The translations under genes and the position numbers were made by a program. Of a DNA stretch of 25,211 nt, positions 16,657-23,336 are shown in pieces. How positions within the stretch are numbered: the first letter of the stretch is position 1; each line of letters starts with the position of its first letter. Source of the DNA: JBDKJS01 sp039806065 (GTDB taxonomy: Bacteria; Bacteroidota; Bacteroidia; AKYH767-A; 2013-40CM-41-45); assembly GCA_039806065.1 (NCBI GenBank), contig JBDKJS010000183.1, positions 1 to 25,211 on the forward strand. The letters run 5' to 3'. The notes beneath the pieces are model-generated. The model did not search any database, was not told where the DNA came from, and worked only from the letters and a program-made list of their open reading frames with translations.

Positions 16657-16716
16657 ATAGCTAATAAATTTAATTGCAAAGAAAATATTTTTCGGGGTTA
16701 AATAACAGCGCTTTTA

Positions 16717-16724
16717 TACTTTTG
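16717..16724 (+). promoter_or_regulatory. -7 element directly before ruvX
   Basis: TACTTTTG matches TAnnTTTG and ends 4 bases before the ATG at 16729. The start of transcription would coincide with the start codon: a leaderless operon message. The -33 region is not a good match. Confidence 0.5.
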
Positions 16725-16728
16725 TGCA

Positions 16729-17148
16729 ATGGCGCGAATTATGGCTATAGATTATGGTACCAAAAGGGTAGGACTTGCAGTGACTGATCCATTGCAAATA
16801 ATAGCTACTCCATTAACCACCGTGCATGCTAACGAAGCTATCAATTTTATTGTAAACTATATAGCCAAAGAAAATGTTGAGGCCCTGGTGGTGGGTATGC
16901 CCGTTACTACCAGTGGCGAAGCCAGTAAGGTGCAAGTGCAATTGAAGATATTTTTAAAAAAATTGTCTGCGGTAGTTAATATTCCAATTTATCATGTGGA
17001 TGAAAGATTTACAAGCAAACTAGCACTAGACGCTTTAATAAGAAGTGGTGTAAAAAAAATGCAACGGCAAAATAAGGAGTTGATTGACCAAACCAGTGCA
17101 GCCATCATTTTACAATCTTACCTTGAAAGAAAAGAAAATAAATTATGA
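16729..17148 (+). CDS. ruvX: Putative pre-16S rRNA nuclease / Holliday junction resolvase-like YqgF
   Basis: A 139-residue RNase H-fold protein of the YqgF/RuvX family. Family landmarks are MAIDYGTKRVGLAVTD with D8, VVGMPVTTSGE (54-64), DERFTSKLA with D91-E92, and D120 in DQTSAAIILQSYL, giving the expected acidic active site. In E. coli YqgF trims the 5' end of 16S rRNA; an older idea was Holliday junction resolution. Length is typical. It overlaps the peptide deformylase gene by ATGA, so the two are translationally coupled. Confidence 0.95.
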   Translation: MARIMAIDYGTKRVGLAVTDPLQIIATPLTTVHANEAINFIVNYIAKENVEALVVGMPVTTSGEASKVQVQLKIFLKKLSAVVNIPIYHVDERFTSKLALDALIRSGVKKMQRQNKELIDQTSAAIILQSYLERKENKL

Positions 17149-17702
17149 TTTATCCAATTGTAGCCTATGGCGATCCTGTTTTAAAAAGACGGGCCCAAGA
17201 AATTGATAAAAATTATCCCAAGTTAAAAGAACTGATTGATGACATGTATGCCACCATGTATAAAAGCAATGGAGTGGGCCTTGCTGCTCCTCAAATTGGC
17301 TTGTCTATTCGTATGTTTATAACTGATGGAGCACCATTTAGCGAAGACGATGAACAAACTTCGAAATTTAAAGAAGTGTTTATCAATCCGGTAATGTTGG
17401 AAGAATATGATGCTAAATGGAAGTTCAATGAAGGATGCTTGAGTGTGCCTGGTATTCGTGAGGATATTACAAGGTGTGGAACCATAAGAATTAAATATTG
17501 TGATGCAAATTTTGTAGAACACGAAAAAATATTTACTGGCATAGCCGCACGTATCGTACAACATGAATATGACCATTTAGAAGGTAAACTTTTTATTGAT
17601 CATATTTCTCCCCTTCGAAGAAATTTATTACGTAGCAAACTCAATGACATTGCCAAAGGCATAACAGATGCAGAATACAAAATGAAATTTTTTAAAAAAT
17701 GA
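17145..17702 (+). CDS. def: Peptide deformylase
   Basis: A 185-residue metalloenzyme that removes the formyl group from new polypeptides. The three family motifs are present: GVGLAAPQ (43-50), EGCLS (97-101) with metal ligand C98, and QHEYDH (139-144) with ligands H140 and H144 and catalytic E141. Length is normal for Bacteroidota. It is joined by four-base overlaps to ruvX upstream and the TPR lipoprotein downstream, so the three genes form an operon. Confidence 0.97.
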   Translation: MIYPIVAYGDPVLKRRAQEIDKNYPKLKELIDDMYATMYKSNGVGLAAPQIGLSIRMFITDGAPFSEDDEQTSKFKEVFINPVMLEEYDAKWKFNEGCLSVPGIREDITRCGTIRIKYCDANFVEHEKIFTGIAARIVQHEYDHLEGKLFIDHISPLRRNLLRSKLNDIAKGITDAEYKMKFFKK

Positions 17703-18211
17703 AACCAACCCAATTGATTGCCTGCCTAATTTTGGCAACTCTTTTTGCTTGTAGCAATAACCAAACTAACTTGAAAATGGATATTGAAAATAGCATTAAA
17801 TCCTTTAATGCAAATAAACTTCTGGTGCCTACTATTGATCAACTTGCTAAGCTCGATTCAATGATTCATATTTATGAAATAGAGCAGCCGGCTGATACGC
17901 TATTACCTAAGTATTATTACAATCTTGCTGATCTTTATTCTAAAGCCAATCAAACTGATAAGGCGTTGTCAAAATTTGATTATTTCATCTCTCATTTTAG
18001 CAACCATCGATATTTACCCAATGCACTATTCACCAAGGCTTTCTTGCTTGACGAGGGGTTGGGTAATAAACAAGAAGCTGCAAAGGCGTATCAAACTTTT
18101 TTACAAAAATTCCCCAATCATGCATTGGCTTCAAGTGCTTCAATGATGTATGAGCAAATAGTAAATAATATTTCTAACGATTCCCTACTTAAAAAGCTAA
18201 CCAACCAATAA
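17699..18211 (+). CDS. TPR-containing lipoprotein
   Basis: A 170-residue predicted lipoprotein. The signal peptide MKPTQLIACLILATLFAC ends in a lipobox (LFAC, C18). The mature part contains about two to three TPR-like helical pairs: YYYNLADLYSKANQTDKALSKFDYFI, LPNALFTKAFLLDEGLGNKQEAAKAYQTFLQKFP and a short last helix. The pattern resembles the YbgF/BamD type of TPR protein. It is the last gene of the ruvX-def operon, with its start inside the def stop (ATGA). TPR lipoproteins usually act as scaffolds at the envelope; the partner here is unknown. Confidence 0.85.
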   Translation: MKPTQLIACLILATLFACSNNQTNLKMDIENSIKSFNANKLLVPTIDQLAKLDSMIHIYEIEQPADTLLPKYYYNLADLYSKANQTDKALSKFDYFISHFSNHRYLPNALFTKAFLLDEGLGNKQEAAKAYQTFLQKFPNHALASSASMMYEQIVNNISNDSLLKKLTNQ

Positions 18212-18252
18212 AATTATCTAATTGCAAAGGCACTAATGGTTAAATAAAGTTA

Positions 18253-18281
18253 ACGATAAAATATGCAGCTCTTTTTATCGT
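18253..18281. other. 9-bp inverted repeat after the ruvX operon
   Basis: ACGATAAAA (18253-18261) and TTTTATCGT (18273-18281) are perfect inverted arms around an 11-base loop. It lies 42 bases past the lipoprotein stop. It may be a terminator with its T-run inside the stem, or a regulatory site for the next gene. The overlapping TACTTATG (18281-18288) is one mismatch from a -7 box. Confidence 0.35.
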
Positions 18282-18314
18282 ACTTATGCTTAGTGTTTTT
18301 GTGTTCATGTTTTT

Positions 18315-18344
18315 GAGGAGCAGTTGCCATGGCAATTGCTCTTC
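18315..18344 (+). other. Strong hairpin before the thioredoxin-like gene
   Basis: Bases 18315-18344 are an almost perfect palindrome: 15-base arms centred on the CCATGG core, with only two G-U pairs. A T-rich stretch follows, then the ATG at 18361. It could be a terminator for upstream transcription or a leader hairpin that controls the gene. Confidence 0.5.
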
Positions 18345-18360
18345 TTTATTTTATCAGCGT

Positions 18361-18975
18361 ATGAAAACACTCCATCAATACTTCGAAGCAGCATTAACCT
18401 ACAGCGATTTTAGAGGTCAAATTGATCAATTGCTGCTTGAGGGCAAAACTACTGGTGATGATCACTCAGAGTTTTACATCAATTATACGAAGCTCAATGT
18501 GCAGCGAATGAGGCGGCTTGATAAGACCACCGTAGTTTCAAATAGCTTTGCATCAATTAAAAATAAAGTCTCATCCAATCTAAAATGGTTAGTAATTACA
18601 GAGGGATGGTGTGGCGATAGCTCGCAAATACTTCCTGTGATAAATAAAATAGCGATTTATTTTAATATCGAATTGCGTATTGTGCTTCGTGATCAAAATC
18701 TTGATTTAATGGATCAATACCTCACCAATGGAACTAGAGGAATCCCTAAATTATTGATCATGGATGATACTCCTAATTTGGTCATTGCACAATATGGGCC
18801 ACGCCCTGCATTGGCCCAAGATTTAATCAATCAATTGAAGCAAGTTCATGGTGTTATTGATAAACAAAAAATGCAAGAACAACTTCACGCTTGGTATGCA
18901 TCAAATAAAACAGAGGCCATTCAATCTGAAATATTTGAGGTGATGAACAGATTGGTTAATTCAATAAGTAACTAA
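18361..18975 (+). CDS. Thioredoxin-like family protein with a single active-site Cys
   Basis: A 204-residue cytoplasmic protein with a thioredoxin-like fold (about 70-180). The active-site loop is W83-C84-G-D-S-S-Q, so the second redox Cys of thioredoxin is replaced by Ser; the cis-proline region is RGIPKLLIMD. Such WCGDS proteins are common in Bacteroidota and Firmicutes (thioredoxin family, Thioredoxin_9-like), with no fixed role. Monothiol chemistry, such as disulfide isomerisation or thiol protection, is possible. The frame is open from 18286, but that would place the strong hairpin and an unlikely Cys-rich leader in the protein; MKTLHQYFEAAL at 18361 is the family-like start. Its stop overlaps the stop of the convergent gene. 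Confidence 0.82.
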   Translation: MKTLHQYFEAALTYSDFRGQIDQLLLEGKTTGDDHSEFYINYTKLNVQRMRRLDKTTVVSNSFASIKNKVSSNLKWLVITEGWCGDSSQILPVINKIAIYFNIELRIVLRDQNLDLMDQYLTNGTRGIPKLLIMDDTPNLVIAQYGPRPALAQDLINQLKQVHGVIDKQKMQEQLHAWYASNKTEAIQSEIFEVMNRLVNSISN

Positions 18976-19685
18976 TAGTTATAATATTTGCTATCCCAGT
19001 TTAAATTACTAAAAGTTTTATCATAGCTTAAACCAAGCCACAGTGTGACTCCCATTAGAAATATAAAGGTGTGAACTGTAAGCCAACATCTTAAAGTTAA
19101 TTCTCGCAATGGCATAATTTCCATCATAACTGATGAAGGCATTGTAAATGAAAATAAAAATGCAACTAACCATAAGGTTAGAAAGTAATTACGAAAATTT
19201 TTTACTGGCCATGCGGTGATTCTTTTTGTCCAAGATAAATCTTTACCCCATTGGTGAATCAATAGAAAACGATCCTTGCCTAGCACTGCGAAGAGCATTG
19301 GATCTTTGTTGATGTTTTGCAGGTCGAATGCTGTGGCTGGTGCAATTATTTTAAATTGTGAAAGCTGCGTGTTATATTTTTTTTCAAAAGCTTTTATCTT
19401 TTGAATGGCTTCGTATGGAAAGACAGATTTAAAATATCTTGTATCTAAAAAGCGGAGGCGGTAGTTGATACAAACATTTCTAATTTGCTTGAGTGTAAAT
19501 ACGGATGAGCAATCTTCAAGATCAAGCTGAATGAATGATGCCCGAGAAGATTCTTCCTTTAATCTTTCCTTGATGCGCTCTTCAGATTGTGCTTCTTGGT
19601 CAAGCAGTAGATACACTTCTTCTAATACTTCAGTTTTAGTACGCTCTTGCTGCAGCTCTTTTTGTAGGTTGATAGATTCAAACAT
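18972..19685 (-). CDS. Coiled-coil protein with two C-terminal membrane segments, unknown
   Basis: A 237-residue protein I do not recognise. Residues about 5-48 are a charged coiled coil rich in Glu/Lys/Arg. Residues about 50-160 form a soluble mixed domain (RLRFLDTRYFKSVFP, FKIIAPATAFDLQN, DPMLFAVLGKDRFLLIHQWG). Two membrane segments follow at about 167-183 and 199-219, and the chain ends with a short Tyr/Asn tail. There is no N-terminal signal, so the coiled coil is probably cytoplasmic with a hairpin anchor in the inner membrane. Codon use looks like its neighbours. Its stop codon overlaps that of the thioredoxin-like gene by four bases. A hairpin lies immediately upstream of the ATG. Confidence 0.75.
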   Translation of the reverse strand: MFESINLQKELQQERTKTEVLEEVYLLLDQEAQSEERIKERLKEESSRASFIQLDLEDCSSVFTLKQIRNVCINYRLRFLDTRYFKSVFPYEAIQKIKAFEKKYNTQLSQFKIIAPATAFDLQNINKDPMLFAVLGKDRFLLIHQWGKDLSWTKRITAWPVKNFRNYFLTLWLVAFLFSFTMPSSVMMEIMPLRELTLRCWLTVHTFIFLMGVTLWLGLSYDKTFSNLNWDSKYYNY

Positions 19686-19686
19686 G

Positions 19687-19705
19687 CGTTTTTATTTTAA
19701 AAACG
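19687..19705 (-). other. Hairpin directly upstream of the start codon of 18972-19685
   Basis: CGTTTTTA (19687-19694) and TAAAAACG (19698-19705) are perfect 8-base arms with a 3-base loop. The structure ends two bases from the ATG on the minus strand, where it would cover the ribosome binding region. Confidence 0.4.
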
Positions 19706-19760
19706 ATTTTTTGCCTTAAGTGTTTTCTTTTTACCTAGTTAAAATTAAAATTTATTTCAG

Positions 19761-19784
19761 AACCGTGGAATGAAAATTACGGTT
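19761..19784. other. Inverted repeat in the 236-base gap 19686-19921
   Basis: AACCGT (19761-19766) and ACGGTT (19779-19784) pair around a 12-base loop, followed by TTTT. A related ACCGTG recurs at about 19814. Apart from this, the hairpin next to the start codon at 19687-19705 and a -7-like element, I see nothing in the gap. Confidence 0.25.
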
Positions 19785-19802
19785 TTTACTCTGTTTAACT
19801 TT

Positions 19803-19810
19803 TAATTTTG
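19803..19810 (+). promoter_or_regulatory. Candidate -7 element for the BNR protein / protease pair
   Basis: TAATTTTG matches TAnnTTTG, about 110 bases before the ATG at 19922. A closer alternative is TAATTTTA at 19894-19901, one mismatch. I cannot choose between them. Confidence 0.3.
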
Positions 19811-19921
19811 CGCACCGTGAATTCGATTCAACAAGAAAATCGTAATTGTTTTGTAATATTTTAATATTCCTATGCCTATTCAGCTAAAGTTTGTAATTTT
19901 AGCCTAAATCTATTTAGACTT

Positions 19922-22900
19922 ATGAAACAACTTTCCACCTACTTACTGTTAAATTTAATTTTTCTTTCTTCCTTATCCTATTCGCAACCTTGGATGCGTA
20001 CTCCGCTAACATCCAACTCAAATGAAAATGTTGACCCTGATAATTATTATAATATAAAGCAAAAATTTAATCAATATTGGGAATCGCATCCATCTAGTGA
20101 TAACGAACATGAAAATGCTGAAGAAGGAGGTTTTCAACAATTTAAACGCTGGCAACATTTTATTGAACCTAGAGTTTACCCATCTGGGAAATTACCAGAT
20201 CCTGAAATATTGATCCACGAGTATCAAAAATCAAAAACCTTGCGAGGCCGTCATCAAATAGAAGCAGCATCAACTAACTGGGAAGAAATTGGACCGGGTG
20301 TAGTTCCTGGTGGCGGAGGCGGTGCTGGTAGGTTAAATGTAATCACTTTTCACCCCACAGATCCTAATACCTTTTATGTGGGCGCTGCATGCGGTGGCGT
20401 TTGGAAAACTACTGATGGTGGTAGCACTTGGAACAGTAATTCAGATTTTTTAAGTGCCATTGGTGTTGCTGATATTGCTATTAACGCACGTTACCCTGAT
20501 TCTATCTACATAGCTACAGGTGATGGTCATGGCTATGAAGTGGGCAACGATTTTTGGGGTGGCACTTACAGTGCTGGTATCATGTTGAGCACTGATGGCG
20601 GACAGACTTACAGCCCCATCGGGTTGAGTTATCAGCAAAGTCAGTCAAGAATTATTCAGCGTATGGTCATTCACCCACTGCACCCTGAAACATTAATCGC
20701 TACCACCAGAACTGGTATCTGGCAAAGCACTAACGCAGGTGTTACTTGGACCAATCGAAGGAATGGTGGATTTTATGATATCGAGTTTAATGTAAGCAAT
20801 CCTGATATTGTTTATACTGCCAATAACTCAAGCCTTTTTATAAGCAGTGATGGCGGTGCCACCTGGAATCAAACAGCCACACTCGGTGCTGGCGATAGAA
20901 TTTCTCTCGCAGTAACCGCTTCTAATCCTGATGTGATTTACGCCTTCTGTGCAGGCAATCAAGGATTGTATAAAAGCGTAGATGGGGGTAGCACTTTTGT
21001 GTTTAAACAAAATATGGGCGGTGTAGGAACTTTTTACGGCTATTGGGATACTTCCTTAGATGTGTCGCCTACGAACGAAAACGTTGTTTTTTGTGGAGGA
21101 TTAGATTTATATAAAAGCACCAATGGGGGTACATCATTTACCACCATGACTAGCTGGTCTAATTGGGGTGCACCAGATTATGTTCATGCCGACCAGAAGA
21201 GAACAGTTTTTAAACCTGGTTCTGGTACCACCATTTTTGCTACTAATGATGGTGGGCTTTTCAGAAGTGATGATGGAGGAAATAATTGGGTTGACCTAAG
21301 TGAAGGGCTGGCAATAAAACAATATTACAGACTTGGTGTGTCACAACAGGATGCAGGATTAATAGTGGCTGGTGCACAGGATAATGGAACTGACTTGTTA
21401 AAAAATGGTGTTTGGGAACACATTTTAGGAGGTGACGGAATGGATTGTGCAGTAAATCCACAAAATGATAACAGAATGATCTATTCACTGCAGTACGGTA
21501 GTTTCTCTAGAACTGCTAATAGAGGAAATAGCAATTTAAATGTTTCCACCAATTTTTCTGGCAGTGGTGCTTGGGTTACTCCAGTAGTTTATCATCCAAT
21601 TACGCCTTCTACACTGTACATTGCAAATACTGCCTTTCATCGATCTACCAATGATGGTTCAAGTTTTACTCAAATTTCTTCTGATTTTGCTTTAAATCTG
21701 CTAGAGCATATTGCAGTGGCGCCTTCCAACCCTGATGTTATTTACGTATGTAATGCCGGTGAAATTTATCGTTCTACAGATGGAGGATTTAATTTTAGTA
21801 GCATCAACAATGGCTTGCCCAACGGCCAAAATGCGCTCAGTTGGATTGCCGTAAGCAATACCAACCCCGATCATGCATGGGTAACGGTGAGTGGTTATTC
21901 AGCCGGTTTAAAAGCCTATAAAACTATTAACGGAGGACAGACCTGGACCAATATTTCCGGAACCTTACCCAATGTGCCTGCAAATTGTATCGTATATCAA
22001 GATAACAGCAATGACGCACTCTACTTGGGCACTGATTTTGGAGTTTATTATTTAGATAATAATTTAACTGATTGGATCGTGTTTGGCAATGGGTTTCCTA
22101 ATGTTGTAGTGAGTGAGTTAGAAATAATGTACGGTGTGCAAAAGCTTAGAGCTGCCACTTTTGGTAGGGGAATTTGGGAAATTGATTTGAATACGAATAG
22201 CTTCTTTGCATTAGACGCTGGGGTCACCAATGTTGCCAATCCTGTAAACTTCCAATGTGCAACCAATATTATTCCTGAACTAACCATCAAGAATTTTGGA
22301 GGCGATACCCTTACCTCATTGACAATTAATTATATTATTGACGGAGGTGGTGCCGTGTGGCAACAGAACTGGAGTGGATCACTGCCAACCCAAGCATCAG
22401 AGGTAGTACAGTTGCCTTCAATACCTTTTACTGCTGGCCCTCATATTTTAGAAATCTATACCACCAATCCTAACGGAAATGCAGATCAAAATCCACTGAA
22501 CGATACTAAAGTTACTACTTTCAACATTGCCGATACACTTACACTACCCATCATAGAAGGTTTTGAAAGTGGAACACTTCCTATCGCAAAATGGACCCAG
22601 TTAGATAACTTTAATTTATTATCTATCACCAATACAGCATCAGGTTTTGGTAACTCTACTCAATGTCTGAAGGCCAATCTGTTTAATAATCAAAACGAGG
22701 CAATATTAACCTCGGCTAAACTTGATTTCAATAACATTACTTTGCCTGCACGGATGCGCTTTAATGTAGCCAATGCCAGAAACAACAATGGACTGCGAGA
22801 TTCGCTCATCATAAGGTATAGTGTGGATTGTGGAGTTACTTGGAGTAATTTATTCCGAAAAGGAGGTACTGCACTTTCAACCGTTGGAGTTACTACCACC

Positions 22901-23320
22901 GCATTTGTGCCAACTTCTTCACAATGGCGGGCTGAATTAGTTGATCTCAACAGTCTTGCTGGTAATGCTGAAGTCTTGTTGCAATTCATAATTAAAGGGG
23001 GCGCTAACAATTTATATCTAGATGATATTAATATTCAAACTGGAACCACATCATTGGATCCTAGTCAATTGAATGATGCAGTAAGTATTTATCCCAATCC
23101 TGCAAACAATGAACTCAATTTTAATTTCAGTGAAGATCTCTTGGTAAAGGAAATTCATATTTCTGACCTTGCGGGAAGGCTCATTACCACTGAATATCTT
23201 CAATCCATTTCAAGCACTCATGTAATCAACCTTGCAAATTATAGTAATGGTATGTACATGATTCAGATTAAAACCAATAATGGTTTAATTGTAAAACCTA
23301 TTTTCATTCAACATAACTAA
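19922..23320 (+). CDS. Secreted BNR/VPS10-like beta-propeller protein with T9SS sorting domain
   Basis: An 1132-residue exported protein. After a signal peptide (1-21) and a charged linker, residues about 120-755 form VPS10/sortilin-like beta-propeller sequence with ten Asp-box (BNR) motifs: TDGGSTW (164-170) and further copies near 224, 271, 309, 353, 401, 450, 577, 619 and 670. Then come a CARDB-like beta domain (about 765-870), a jelly-roll of the choice-of-anchor type (about 875-1045, GFESGTLP start and LYLDDINI end), and a T9SS type A sorting domain (1054-1132: YPNPANNELNF, DLAGRLI, NGMYMIQI). It is therefore expected at the cell surface. VPS10-like propellers of this type bind or degrade polymers in some families, but no catalytic residues can be assigned. 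It lies 16 bases upstream of a protease gene and is probably co-transcribed with it. Confidence 0.88.
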   Translation: MKQLSTYLLLNLIFLSSLSYSQPWMRTPLTSNSNENVDPDNYYNIKQKFNQYWESHPSSDNEHENAEEGGFQQFKRWQHFIEPRVYPSGKLPDPEILIHEYQKSKTLRGRHQIEAASTNWEEIGPGVVPGGGGGAGRLNVITFHPTDPNTFYVGAACGGVWKTTDGGSTWNSNSDFLSAIGVADIAINARYPDSIYIATGDGHGYEVGNDFWGGTYSAGIMLSTDGGQTYSPIGLSYQQSQSRIIQRMVIHPLHPETLIATTRTGIWQSTNAGVTWTNRRNGGFYDIEFNVSNPDIVYTANNSSLFISSDGGATWNQTATLGAGDRISLAVTASNPDVIYAFCAGNQGLYKSVDGGSTFVFKQNMGGVGTFYGYWDTSLDVSPTNENVVFCGGLDLYKSTNGGTSFTTMTSWSNWGAPDYVHADQKRTVFKPGSGTTIFATNDGGLFRSDDGGNNWVDLSEGLAIKQYYRLGVSQQDAGLIVAGAQDNGTDLLKNGVWEHILGGDGMDCAVNPQNDNRMIYSLQYGSFSRTANRGNSNLNVSTNFSGSGAWVTPVVYHPITPSTLYIANTAFHRSTNDGSSFTQISSDFALNLLEHIAVAPSNPDVIYVCNAGEIYRSTDGGFNFSSINNGLPNGQNALSWIAVSNTNPDHAWVTVSGYSAGLKAYKTINGGQTWTNISGTLPNVPANCIVYQDNSNDALYLGTDFGVYYLDNNLTDWIVFGNGFPNVVVSELEIMYGVQKLRAATFGRGIWEIDLNTNSFFALDAGVTNVANPVNFQCATNIIPELTIKNFGGDTLTSLTINYIIDGGGAVWQQNWSGSLPTQASEVVQLPSIPFTAGPHILEIYTTNPNGNADQNPLNDTKVTTFNIADTLTLPIIEGFESGTLPIAKWTQLDNFNLLSITNTASGFGNSTQCLKANLFNNQNEAILTSAKLDFNNITLPARMRFNVANARNNNGLRDSLIIRYSVDCGVTWSNLFRKGGTALSTVGVTTTAFVPTSSQWRAELVDLNSLAGNAEVLLQFIIKGGANNLYLDDINIQTGTTSLDPSQLNDAVSIYPNPANNELNFNFSEDLLVKEIHISDLAGRLITTEYLQSISSTHVINLANYSNGMYMIQIKTNNGLIVKPIFIQHN

Positions 23321-23336
23321 CCAACATCTAAATACA

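Noticed and set aside
17223..17576. 117-codon open frame opposite def
   Set aside because: Antisense to peptide deformylase motifs; composition is that of a shadow frame.
18286..18360. Longer N-terminus for the thioredoxin-like protein
   Set aside because: It would translate through the strong palindrome and add a leader unlike the family; ATG 18361 fits better.
22690..23010. 106-codon open frame opposite the BNR protein
   Set aside because: Antisense to the jelly-roll domain, low complexity, no start context.
19922..23320. DNA tandem repeat or CRISPR-like array in the large gene
   Set aside because: The repeats are Asp-box motifs at protein level with varying DNA and spacing; no identical direct repeats.
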